DNA of 58,713 bases from Bacillota bacterium (lineage in GTDB: Bacteria; Bacillota; Clostridia; Christensenellales; Aristaeellaceae), in contig JAEWYP010000047.1 in NCBI GenBank assembly GCA_023395615.1, forward strand, positions 1-58,713, in the 5' to 3' direction. The notes beneath the pieces are model-generated. The model ran no database searches. It was given only the letters and a program-made list of their open reading frames with translations, and was not told the DNA's origin. Below are positions 16,326 through 24,322 of this stretch, piece after piece. Position 1 is the first letter of the stretch, and each line of letters begins with the position of its first letter. Position numbers and translations under genes: made by a program.

Positions 16326-17216
16326 TCACACTTTCTCGCGCTGCGCCTTGCCCAGAAGGCCCGACGGCTTAAACAGCAGCACGATAATCAGGATCCCGTA
16401 CACAACGGCGTCGCTTAACTGGGAAGAAACAAAGCCCTTGGTCAGGCTTTCCGCAATCCCCATGATAAAACCGCCGATCATAGCGCCGGGGATCAGTCCG
16501 ATACCGCCCAACACCGCCGCGATGAACGCCTTCAAACCGGGCATCATCCCCATGGTTGGCGCCACGCTGGGGTACGCAATGCAGTAAAGCATCGCGCCGA
16601 TCGCAGCCAGCGCGCAACCCACGGCAAACGTGAGCGAAATCGTAATGTTCACGTTAATTCCCATCAACCGGGCCGCGCCCATATCTTCACTTACAGCACG
16701 CATGGCTTTACCGGTGCGGCTGGTCATCACAAAATACTGCAGAGCAATCATCAGCAGCACTGAAACCACCACGGTAAGCAGCGTGATAAAGCTGATATTC
16801 ACGCCGCCGATCACGATTGGTGGGATCGACAGCACGGTAGGAAACGGCCGGGGATTGGCGGAAAACAGCAACTGCGCGCTGTTCTCCAGCAGATAGCTTA
16901 CGCCGATGGCCGTAATCAGGGGGCAGATTCGAGGAGATTCCCGGAGCGGTTTATAAGCGACGCGCTCGATCACCACGCCGATCACGACGCATACGAGCAT
17001 CGACACCACCAGTGCCACCGGGAACGACACGCTTAAATCCACCATCAGGATCACCGCCGAATAGGCGCCGACCATCATGATGTCGCCGTGAGCGAAGTTG
17101 ATCAGTTTTACGATTCCGTACACCATCGTATAACCCAGAGCGATCAGCGCATAGATTGCGCCGATTCCCAGGCCGTTGATGAACTGGTTCAGGAACAGCA
17201 CCATTGCGTCCACCAT
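16326..17216 (-). CDS. livH: branched-chain amino-acid ABC transporter permease, LivH-type
   Basis: A 296-residue polytopic permease, partner of LivM. The opening FLNQFINGLGIGAIYALIALG and the segment YGIVKLINFAHGDIMMVGAY are diagnostic for LivH. About eight membrane helices are seen. The N-terminus is clean at the ATG at 17216, preceded by AAGGATGG on the minus strand. It lies downstream of the binding-protein gene, separated by a ~290-nt stretch with three strong hairpins that would lower its expression compared with the binding protein. Confidence 0.93.
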   Translation of the reverse strand: MVDAMVLFLNQFINGLGIGAIYALIALGYTMVYGIVKLINFAHGDIMMVGAYSAVILMVDLSVSFPVALVVSMLVCVVIGVVIERVAYKPLRESPRICPLITAIGVSYLLENSAQLLFSANPRPFPTVLSIPPIVIGGVNISFITLLTVVVSVLLMIALQYFVMTSRTGKAMRAVSEDMGAARLMGINVNITISLTFAVGCALAAIGAMLYCIAYPSVAPTMGMMPGLKAFIAAVLGGIGLIPGAMIGGFIMGIAESLTKGFVSSQLSDAVVYGILIIVLLFKPSGLLGKAQREKV

Positions 17217-17371
17217 CCTTCAATCCGTGTGAAACCGCCGAGTCCGTTTTGCATCCCATACGACAGCGCCTTATCCGTGTTTGCGGCGCAGCGTGCGGGA
17301 TATGTAAACCACCTCGGGCACCGGCGGCAAGCCGTATCGCAGCGGTTGTATACAAAGCCGCTAACGAAGTT

Positions 17372-17496
17372 CAGCCCTTTCCGGAGCTGCGTTTGGAGAA
17401 CGCCGCTTGGGAAAGGGCTGAAAGAGGGGGGCGGCCTGCCCCGCCCTCTTTCAAAATGCGTGGAGATCGCGCGGCCACAAACCGTAACCGCGCGAT
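17372..17496 (-). promoter_or_regulatory. three consecutive intercistronic hairpins between binding protein and permease
   Basis: In the interval between the binding-protein stop and livH: arms 17466-17474/17488-17496 (ATCGCGCGG/CCGCGCGAT), arms 17421-17428/17444-17451 (AAAGAGGG/CCCTCTTT, with further G-C pairing inside) and arms 17372-17382/17410-17420 (CAGCCCTTTCC/GGAAAGGGCTG). Only weak U-tracts follow, so they probably act as partial terminators or 3' mRNA stabilisers that raise the ratio of binding protein to permease. The remaining ~150 nt up to livH show nothing else. Confidence 0.65.
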
Positions 17497-17507
17497 TACC
17501 CGCCGGT

Positions 17508-18650
17508 TTACTGCTGGGGCGCCTGCTGCTTCACAAACACCTGATTGCCTTCGGCGTCGAAGTTAAGGATAAAGGCGCTCTTGATCGGATCGTTATGATC
17601 GTCGAAGGTAATGGTGCCGGTAACGCCTTCCGTGGAGCTGGTCTTGATAGCGTCCACAATCGCGCTGGAGTTGGTGGGATCGCCAACCGTCGCGATCGCG
17701 CTGCAGAGCACTTTAGCCGCGTCATACGCGGTTGCGGAGAAGGAGATGCTGGGCATCTCACCATACTTGGTCTGGTAATCAGCCAGATACTTCTTCACGA
17801 TTTCGCTGTCCGCGCTGTTGGAGAAGTGATCGGAGTAGTACATATTCACAAGCAGACTCTTGTCGCTGATGGAGCCGGCAATGTTGGAAATGCCGTCGCC
17901 GCCGGTGAACTTTACGCTCAGGCCCAGTTCCTTGGCCTGGGTAAGGATGTAGCTGGCCGCGTCGCCGTAGTACGCAAGGAATACGACTTCGGCGCCGGAA
18001 TCCTTGATGTTGGTCAGCTGGGTTTTAAAGTCCACGTCCTTATCGGCGGAAGCTTCTTCATCCACCACTTCCATGCCGAGCGTCTTGGCTTCGGCCACGA
18101 AAGCGTCCTTCAGGCCCACGCTGTAGTCATCGCCATTCTTATACATGGCGGCAACCTTGGTGGCCTTCAGTTCCTGAGAAGTAAAGTCCGCCATGACCTT
18201 GCCCTGGAACGGATCCAGGAAGCAGGTGCGGAAAACGTTGGGACGATCGGTGGTAATGTCATACGCGGTCGCGGAAGCGGTGATCATGGGGATACCGTCC
18301 GCGGCGGCCAGGTCGGCAACCGCGTCGGTCGCGCCGCTCAGTACCGGCCCCAGAATAGCGCATACGCCATCGTTTTGCACCAGTTTGTTATAGGCGTTGG
18401 CAGCCTTATCGGGCGAGCCTTCGCTGTCTTCCCAGAGCATTTCCACTTTCTTACCGCCGATACCGCCGGCAGCGTTGATTTCGTCAATATACAGGTCTAC
18501 GCCGTTCTTAACGCCCACGCCGTACATGGCATACGGGCCGGTCAGCACGCCGATGCCGCCGATCTTGATGGTGTCCTCTGCCAGAGCGGGGATCGCCACA
18601 AGGCTTGCCGCCAGCGCCAGCGCTACTACCAGTGCGAGTAATTTCTTCAT
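17508..18650 (-). CDS. livJ: branched-chain amino-acid ABC transporter substrate-binding protein
   Basis: A 380-residue periplasmic-binding-type (type I fold) protein of the HAAT transporter. The N-terminus MKKLLALVVALALAASLVA ends at ALA-ED, a standard Sec signal without a lipobox cysteine, unusual for a Gram-positive binding protein, which is normally lipid-anchored. The Leu/Ile/Val-binding features IKIGGIGVLTGPYAMYG, the SGATDAV loop and FSATAYDAAKVL are visible. The ATG at 18650 follows AGGAGG by 9 nt; an in-frame extension upstream lacks a ribosome site. It is first in the operon, read from a promoter at 18715-18743. Confidence 0.93.
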   Translation of the reverse strand: MKKLLALVVALALAASLVAIPALAEDTIKIGGIGVLTGPYAMYGVGVKNGVDLYIDEINAAGGIGGKKVEMLWEDSEGSPDKAANAYNKLVQNDGVCAILGPVLSGATDAVADLAAADGIPMITASATAYDITTDRPNVFRTCFLDPFQGKVMADFTSQELKATKVAAMYKNGDDYSVGLKDAFVAEAKTLGMEVVDEEASADKDVDFKTQLTNIKDSGAEVVFLAYYGDAASYILTQAKELGLSVKFTGGDGISNIAGSISDKSLLVNMYYSDHFSNSADSEIVKKYLADYQTKYGEMPSISFSATAYDAAKVLCSAIATVGDPTNSSAIVDAIKTSSTEGVTGTITFDDHNDPIKSAFILNFDAEGNQVFVKQQAPQQ

Positions 18651-18714
18651 TTCATTCTTCCTCCTGTAAGTATAGTACACACATCAGAGCGGCCTTCCTC
18701 CGGATGCAATTTTC

Positions 18715-18743
18715 ATTATATCCGTTCCGTTTGCGGCACACAA
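18715..18743 (-). promoter_or_regulatory. promoter of the liv operon
   Basis: On the minus strand TTGTGT (18743-18738), 17-nt spacer, TATAAT (18720-18715), giving a ~60-nt leader before the binding-protein start. The -35 overlaps an imperfect inverted repeat (ACACAGGG...CCCTTGTGT) that could be an operator or the upstream mnmA terminator. Confidence 0.7.
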
Positions 18744-18831
18744 GGGACCCGAGCCCCTGTGTTTGTATTTGCAATGTTTTTAATCCTTTATCAGGCGAAA
18801 GCGCCCGGGAAACCAGAAAGATCCGGAAGGA

Positions 18832-19929
18832 TTACAAAGAGAAGGGTTCGTTGGCTGTCTGCTCCACAATTGCGCCGCCCAGGCATACCTCTCCTCGATA
18901 CAGCACGGCGCTTTGTCCCGGCGTAACCGCGCGCTGCGGATCGTCCGCCGCGAGGGTCAGCCGGTCTCCGCGCACACAGGCCGTCGCATTCTGGTCCGGC
19001 TGGCGGTAACGGTATTTTACCGTGCAGCGGAACGGCTCGCCTTCCGGCGCGGGAGGCTCATCCGCAATCCATGTGGCCTGCGAAGCAAGCGCATACCGCG
19101 AAAAAAGCCGGGGGCTGTCCTCCCCCTGCGCCACGACCAGCACATTGTTTGCCATATCTTTTTCCACCACAAACCAGCTGTGGCCGTTGCCGCCTCCGCC
19201 GATGCCCAGCCCCTTGCGCTGTCCCAGCGTATAATAAGCCAGCCCCATGTGAGTGCCGACTTTCTGTCCGTCTTCCGTGCGCATATCGCCCGGTTTCAAC
19301 GGCAGAAAATTCTGCAAAAACGTGCGGAAATTCCGTTCCCCGATGAAGCAGACGCCTGTGGAGTCCTTTTTATCGCTTACCGGCAGCCCGGCCTCAGCAG
19401 CCAGTGCCCGCACCTGTTGCTTGGTCATGCCGCCTACGGGAAAAATCGCTTTCGCCAGCTGCGCTTCTTTTAACATATACAGAAAATAGCTCTGATCCTT
19501 ATTGCCGTCCACGCCGCGCAGCAGCACGGGGTGCCCATCACGCAGCTCGCTGCGCACAAAATGGCCGGTCGCCATGCGGCCCGCCCCAAGTTTCATCGCA
19601 AAATCCAGAAACGCTTTGAACTTGATTTCCCGATTGCACAGCACATCCGGGTTAGGCGTGCGCCCCAGCCGGTATTCCGACAGAAAGTAGCTGAAAACGC
19701 GTTCCTGATATTCCTTTTCGAAATTGACAGCATAACAGGGTATATTCAGTATCGCGCACACATCCTGCACGTCCTGCCAGTCGGAGGTGGAAGTGCAGAC
19801 GCCGTTTTCGTCCTTTTCATCCCAGTTTTTCATGAACACGCCGACCACGTCGTAGCCCTGTTTTTGCAACAGCATCGCCGTCACCGACGAGTCTACCCCG
19901 CCGGACATGCCCACCACGATCCGTTCCAT
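18832..19929 (-). CDS. mnmA: tRNA-specific 2-thiouridylase
   Basis: MnmA (365 aa) thiolates U34 of tRNA-Lys, -Glu and -Gln. The PP-loop is GMSGGVDSSVTAM; the catalytic cysteines lie in NPDVLCNREIKF and DSTGVCFIGERNF; GHFVR and the C-terminal beta-barrel (LGIGGGGNGHSWFVVEK ... YRYRQPD) are present. The start at 19929 lies 3 nt after the stop of the HAD-thymidylate kinase gene, so it is the last gene of a three-gene unit. The other half of the wobble-U modification pathway, mnmE, is also in this window at 38507-39859. Confidence 0.96.
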   Translation of the reverse strand: MERIVVGMSGGVDSSVTAMLLQKQGYDVVGVFMKNWDEKDENGVCTSTSDWQDVQDVCAILNIPCYAVNFEKEYQERVFSYFLSEYRLGRTPNPDVLCNREIKFKAFLDFAMKLGAGRMATGHFVRSELRDGHPVLLRGVDGNKDQSYFLYMLKEAQLAKAIFPVGGMTKQQVRALAAEAGLPVSDKKDSTGVCFIGERNFRTFLQNFLPLKPGDMRTEDGQKVGTHMGLAYYTLGQRKGLGIGGGGNGHSWFVVEKDMANNVLVVAQGEDSPRLFSRYALASQATWIADEPPAPEGEPFRCTVKYRYRQPDQNATACVRGDRLTLAADDPQRAVTPGQSAVLYRGEVCLGGAIVEQTANEPFSL

Positions 19930-19932
19930 CCG

Positions 19933-21225
19933 TTAATCCTCGATTTCCGGCTCAATCCGGCTCAGCACAGCGTCCAATACGTCTGCGGCCACCGTATCCA
20001 CATCCTGCTCCCCATCCACCACTAAAAAGCGTTTCGGGTCGCTGCGGATAATTTTCTCATATGTTTCCTGTACACGCGCATGGAACGCGCCGCTTTCCAC
20101 TTCGATGCGGTCCAGCGACGAAGCGTTATGCCGCCGGTTTAGCGCCCTGCGGTAATCTACTTCAAGGTATACGGTTGCATCCGGCAGCATATCCCCCACC
20201 GCAGGTGCGTTGATCTGGCAAACAGTATCAGCGCCCAACTCGCGTCCGCCGCCCTGATAAGCGACGGAGCTGTCCACAAACCGGTCACAAAGCACCAGCA
20301 TGCCCCGTTCCACCGCAGGGCGGATCACCTCGTGCACATGCTGGGCGCGCGCGGCGGCGTACAGCAGCGCCTCGCAGGAAGGGCACATTTCCATATGGTC
20401 GGTCGTTAAAATCGTATGGCGGATTTCCTCACTGATGGGGCATCCGCCCGGCTCCCGCGTGCGCAGAACGCTGAAACCATACTCCCGCAGACTTTGCTCC
20501 AGCCGGTCCACCTGCGTGGTTTTTCCGCTGCCGTCCAGCCCCTCCACACTCAGGAAAAACCCGCGCGGCACCGGCGCGCCGGGGCACAAAAACGCACGCA
20601 GAGACTCCGTATCGGGTACCACGTGGGTTGCTCCGGCCTTGAGCAGTTCGTCTTCCGAGCCGAAACCGTATCCCGCCCCTATCGCGTCGATATGGTTTTC
20701 CAGCGCGCCTTCCACGTCGTAGAAACGGTCGCCGACCATCGCAGCGTGCCGGTAATGCTCCGGCAGGGCGCGGCGGATCAGCTCCGGCTTGTTCACCACG
20801 CGCTCATTGTCTTCCTCCGTGATGATGCGGTTAAAAAAGTGCGTCAGTCCAAAATGGTTCAAAATCGCCATGGCGGGCTGTACCGGTTTACTGGTTGCCA
20901 GCGCCACGTATACCCCGCCGTCCCGCAGCATTTTCAGGATGCTGCGGATATTGGGGTATACGCTGTACAGGTACATGCCCTCGCGATTAAAGTGTTTTAC
21001 ATAATGGCCGATGGCTATGTGCGCGTCCTCGTCGGACAGACCCAGAATCCCCGTGAGTGAGTCCATCAGCGGCGGGCCGATCACGCAGCGCAGGTCCAGC
21101 CCCGCCGGAGCTTCCGCACCCATCTGATCCAGCGCGTACCGCATGGAACAGAGGATCCCCTGTTCAGAATTGGTCAGAGTGCCGTCCAGATCGAACAGCA
21201 CTGCATCATATGGAAAAGTTTGCAC
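19933..21225 (-). CDS. fusion of HAD phosphatase and thymidylate kinase
   Basis: One uninterrupted 430-residue frame. Residues 1-~215 are a HAD hydrolase of the phosphoglycolate-phosphatase type with an alpha-helical cap: DLDGTLTNS (nucleophile D12), motif II ATSKP, and the acidic motif MVGDRFYDVEGA. Residues ~222-430 are dTMP kinase: P-loop VEGLDGSGKTTQVDRL, TREPGGCPISEEIR and DRFVDSSVAYQGGGRELG, with a lid region RRHNASSLDRIE. The kinase makes dTDP from dTMP for DNA synthesis; the phosphatase substrate is unknown. All catalytic residues look intact in both halves. It lies between a decarboxylase gene (as with yaaO-tmk in B. subtilis) and mnmA. The linker is short, so the domains may work on linked nucleotide pools. 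Confidence 0.92.
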   Translation of the reverse strand: MQTFPYDAVLFDLDGTLTNSEQGILCSMRYALDQMGAEAPAGLDLRCVIGPPLMDSLTGILGLSDEDAHIAIGHYVKHFNREGMYLYSVYPNIRSILKMLRDGGVYVALATSKPVQPAMAILNHFGLTHFFNRIITEEDNERVVNKPELIRRALPEHYRHAAMVGDRFYDVEGALENHIDAIGAGYGFGSEDELLKAGATHVVPDTESLRAFLCPGAPVPRGFFLSVEGLDGSGKTTQVDRLEQSLREYGFSVLRTREPGGCPISEEIRHTILTTDHMEMCPSCEALLYAAARAQHVHEVIRPAVERGMLVLCDRFVDSSVAYQGGGRELGADTVCQINAPAVGDMLPDATVYLEVDYRRALNRRHNASSLDRIEVESGAFHARVQETYEKIIRSDPKRFLVVDGEQDVDTVAADVLDAVLSRIEPEIED

Positions 21226-21270
21226 GGTTCCTTCTCCTTTTATCGGTTAGTGGGCGTAAGCCTCGGTCGT

Positions 21271-22653
21271 TCACAGTTCCGTTTTCTTAACGCAGCGCAG
21301 ACGTCCGTCCGCATCCAGCCCGAAAAGCCGCTCCGGCGGCGTTGTCGCCAGTAGATGCGCGATTTGGGACGTCACCTCGTCTCCCGGTGTAAGCCAGGCG
21401 ACGCCGGGCGGATACAGCCCCGCGCTGACAGCGCTCACGCAGCCCGCAGTATCCCGAACGGGCACCGGTTCGGCGGGCGCGAACGCGGCCTCGCCAATCG
21501 GCAGCCTGCGGATCGGCCAACGCTCGGGAACCCGGCTTTCCGCTTCAACAGCTGAAATGCGCGGACAGGGTTCCCGTGGGATCTCCCGCAGCGCTTTCCA
21601 CAGCTTCGCAAGCCTCGCAGGCCCGTCCAGAAGCGATAAGATGCACACCACGCGGCGTTGATCGCACATTTCCACGTCGATCCCGCGCGCCTGTAACTGC
21701 CGTTGCAGCTGTTCCCCACCCTGTGGCGCGCACAGCACCAGCCGAAGAGGATCGGCGGTCATACCCGGCGGTAGGTTGGCCTGCCCGTCGGAATAGCCCA
21801 GCCCGGCAGCCCGGGCGTGAAAGGTTAGCAACGCATCGCCGAGGCGTTTACAGGCAGCTTGCCCGTTTTGGTCCATCCATTCCCGCGCTTCGTCCAGCGA
21901 CAGCATTATTAAAAAGGAAGGGCTGCTGGTTTGCACCATTCTCAGCATCGCGCGCAACCGGTCGGCATCCATTCCCGGGCCTGCGTGCAACCACGCGCCC
22001 GGCGTAAGCGCAGGCAGGGTTTTATGGGCGGACTGTACGAAAAGGTCCGCGCCGCACTCTCCCGCGTTCGGGATGTCGTTTCGCCAGTTAAAATACGCGC
22101 CGTGCGCCTCGTCGCAAAGCAGCAGGCGGCCCCGTGCGTGCGTTTCGTGCGCGATGGCGGCCAAATCCGGCAGAAAGCCGTAATAATCCCCGTGCAGCGC
22201 CAGCGCTGCGGTGGCCTCCGGGTGCGCGTCCAGCGCTTCGGCGTACGCCCCGGGCGTGGTGTATAAAAGCCCGTCCGCCGTAAAGGACGGTTCCGCGAAA
22301 ACCGGCGTAAGCCCCGCCGTGGCGCAGAGGTTTAAACAGCTCAGGTGAACGTTTCGCGGCAGTACCACCGCGTCGCCGCGTTTACAGGCGTACAGAAGCA
22401 TCGCGTGCAGCCCCGCCGTGGAGCCACCCGGCACCATCAGCGTCGCCGACGCGTGCGCGCTGCGCGCCGCCAGCTGCTCCGCCTCCGCAATCGCGCCGGT
22501 CGCCCGGTACAGATCATCGGTCACCGGAAGCTCCGTGGTGTCCCAGCGATAAGGGGAGAAGGAACGGAAAGGCGCGCGCCCCTGCGCGGCGGGCATATGG
22601 AGCGACATGCGCCCGGAAACCCGCTTCAGCAGGCTTCGCATCGGCCTTGGCAA
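21271..22653 (-). CDS. Orn/Lys/Arg decarboxylase-like PLP protein (YaaO-type)
   Basis: A 460-residue fold-type I PLP enzyme of the group III basic amino-acid decarboxylase family, short form without the N-terminal wing domain. Features: GSTAGLHAMLL near residue 95, LLCDEAHGAYFNW for the aspartate that contacts the PLP ring, and SAHKTLPALTPGAWLH carrying the Schiff-base lysine. Such enzymes make polyamines (agmatine, cadaverine or putrescine). The TTG at 22653 is chosen since GGAGGGGG lies 8-9 nt upstream; the ATG at 22641 is the alternative. It heads a unit with the HAD-thymidylate kinase and mnmA, the same order as Firmicute yaaO-tmk. Substrate unassigned. Confidence 0.87.
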   Translation of the reverse strand: MPRPMRSLLKRVSGRMSLHMPAAQGRAPFRSFSPYRWDTTELPVTDDLYRATGAIAEAEQLAARSAHASATLMVPGGSTAGLHAMLLYACKRGDAVVLPRNVHLSCLNLCATAGLTPVFAEPSFTADGLLYTTPGAYAEALDAHPEATAALALHGDYYGFLPDLAAIAHETHARGRLLLCDEAHGAYFNWRNDIPNAGECGADLFVQSAHKTLPALTPGAWLHAGPGMDADRLRAMLRMVQTSSPSFLIMLSLDEAREWMDQNGQAACKRLGDALLTFHARAAGLGYSDGQANLPPGMTADPLRLVLCAPQGGEQLQRQLQARGIDVEMCDQRRVVCILSLLDGPARLAKLWKALREIPREPCPRISAVEAESRVPERWPIRRLPIGEAAFAPAEPVPVRDTAGCVSAVSAGLYPPGVAWLTPGDEVTSQIAHLLATTPPERLFGLDADGRLRCVKKTEL

Positions 22654-22782
22654 CCGTGCCGCCCCCTCCCGATCCTATTCGATACCATAGCATAGCAAAA
22701 AACACGTCATCTTGCAAGCTGTAGCCGGGCACGCCGAATGATCGTTTTTCTTCGGCGCACCGGGAGGGTAAGACAAAAAAGC

Positions 22783-22812
22783 TTGACAAGACCTCGACGG
22801 TTTGACTATAAT
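22783..22812 (+). promoter_or_regulatory. promoter of the tyrosine T-box unit
   Basis: TTGACA (22783-22788), 18-nt spacer, TATAAT (22807-22812); transcription should start near 22819, where the T-box leader begins. Confidence 0.88.
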
Positions 22813-22819
22813 GCTTCTA

Positions 22820-23084
22820 ACGCAAGGATGGGAAAGAGTATCCGGCGCGCATGCCCGCAGAGAGCCTTCGGTTGGTGGAAGAAGGCGGCAGAACGCTGGA
22901 GAATACCTCCCGGAGCGGGTCTCCGAAAGGCAATCAGCCCGGTAGGCAGTCACCGGCGCGCCGGATACAGCGCGGGAGTACCGACAGGTTCTCCGTAAGG
23001 GTTTTGCCGTAAGGCCGAACCGAATGGAAGTGGCACCGCGTTTCATCGCCTTCCTCCGTACCGGAGGTGGGCGGTTTTCTTTTA
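22820..23084 (+). promoter_or_regulatory. T-box riboswitch, tyrosine (UAC) specifier
   Basis: The ~265-nt leader has the T-box landmarks in order: AGAGAG (22859-22864) and GGTTGGTG (22870-22877) of stem I, the specifier loop GAGAATACCTCC with UAC at 22904-22906 (tyrosine), the antiterminator T-box TGGAAGTGGCACCGCG (23025-23040), and a terminator stem (23047-23074) with one imperfect position followed by TTTTCTTTT. Uncharged tRNA-Tyr should favour antitermination and so expression of the two genes downstream. The specifier matches the downstream tyrS, which supports the reading. Confidence 0.9.
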
Positions 23085-23115
23085 TCGGTCGATTGATGTG
23101 AAGGAGGTCTTTCTC

Positions 23116-24309
23116 ATGCTTCCCAGCGGCGTAACGTATGCGGATCGGTTTGACGGGATCAGCGGCAGCGCGATTCGCGCCATCTTCAAGGTGTTAACCC
23201 GGCCCAGTATCATCAGCTTTGCGGGCGGCAACCCCAGCAACGACGCACTTCCCAACGACATCTGCGCGGAGTTGTCGCGGGACGCGCTGCTTGAGGACGG
23301 CAAGCGCATATTGCAGTATGGCGCTACGGAAGGGTATCCGCCCTTTCTGGAAAGCCTTGCCGAATATTTAAAACAGCACAACGGCTTTGATGTTGAAAAA
23401 AAGAATCTGCTTCCGCTTTCAGGCAGCACCCAGGGCATCGATCTGCTGTGCAAGGCTTTCACCAATCCCGGTGATACCGTACTGGTGGAAAGCCCCACGT
23501 TCCTTGGCAACATGCAGACACTGCGGATTTATCAGCAGCATCTGGTGCCCGTGGAAAGCGACGAACAGGGCGTGCTGCTGGATTCGCTGGAGACGGCGGT
23601 CAAGAAACATCACCCGAAGATGCTGTATATCATCCCCACCTTCCAAAACCCCACAGGGCGCACGCTGGCCGCCGACCGCCGGGAACCCATCGCGAAGATG
23701 GCGGAAAAGTACGGTTTCCTCGTCATCGAGGACGACCCCTACCGCGACCTGCGGTATTCGGGCGAGCCGCTGCCTTCTATTAAGGAATACGATCACAGCG
23801 GGCATGTGGTTTACATGGGCAGTTTCTCCAAGATCATCAGCCCCGGTATGCGCGTAGGGTATATGATTGCACAGGAAGACATCATTTCCAAGTGCGCCAT
23901 CGGCAAACAGGGCAGCGACCTGCACACGTCCAACCTGACCCAGGCCATCGTGGACCTGTACCTGCGCCGTAACCTGCTGGTGCCGCACATTGCGGAAATT
24001 CTGCCCGCCTACCGCGACAAGCTCAACGCCATGCTGGACGAGCTGGCAAAGTTCCCGGAGGGTACAAAGTATACACGCCCGGAGGGCGGGCTGTTCATCT
24101 TTGTGACCATGCCGGAAGGGTTCGACGCGTCCGCCATTTTTCAGGATGCCATCGCGCACGACGTCGCGTATGTGCCCGGCACCAGTTTCTTCCCGGAGGG
24201 CGGCCATCAAAATACCCTGCGGCTCAACTTCTCCAATAGCACACTGGAACAGATTCATCAGGGGATGGGCGTGCTGCGAGAGCTGTTCGCTTCCAAACTG
24301 AAAGGATAA
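23116..24309 (+). CDS. PLP-dependent aminotransferase, probably aromatic (tyrosine-linked)
   Basis: A 397-residue fold-type I aminotransferase of the LysN/ARO8 (MocR-like) group. PLP contacts: FQNPTGRT, IEDDPYRDLRYSG and the Schiff-base lysine in GSFSKIISPGMRVGYM; the C-terminal arginine region is LRLNFSN. AAGGAGG lies 8 nt before the ATG at 23116. By sequence alone the substrate could be 2-aminoadipate, branched-chain or aromatic. Its position between a tyrosine T-box and tyrS makes transamination of 4-hydroxyphenylpyruvate (tyrosine synthesis) or of tyrosine the best inference. It is 13 nt from tyrS. Confidence 0.88.
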   Translation: MLPSGVTYADRFDGISGSAIRAIFKVLTRPSIISFAGGNPSNDALPNDICAELSRDALLEDGKRILQYGATEGYPPFLESLAEYLKQHNGFDVEKKNLLPLSGSTQGIDLLCKAFTNPGDTVLVESPTFLGNMQTLRIYQQHLVPVESDEQGVLLDSLETAVKKHHPKMLYIIPTFQNPTGRTLAADRREPIAKMAEKYGFLVIEDDPYRDLRYSGEPLPSIKEYDHSGHVVYMGSFSKIISPGMRVGYMIAQEDIISKCAIGKQGSDLHTSNLTQAIVDLYLRRNLLVPHIAEILPAYRDKLNAMLDELAKFPEGTKYTRPEGGLFIFVTMPEGFDASAIFQDAIAHDVAYVPGTSFFPEGGHQNTLRLNFSNSTLEQIHQGMGVLRELFASKLKG

Positions 24310-24322
24310 GGAGTTACTGCCC

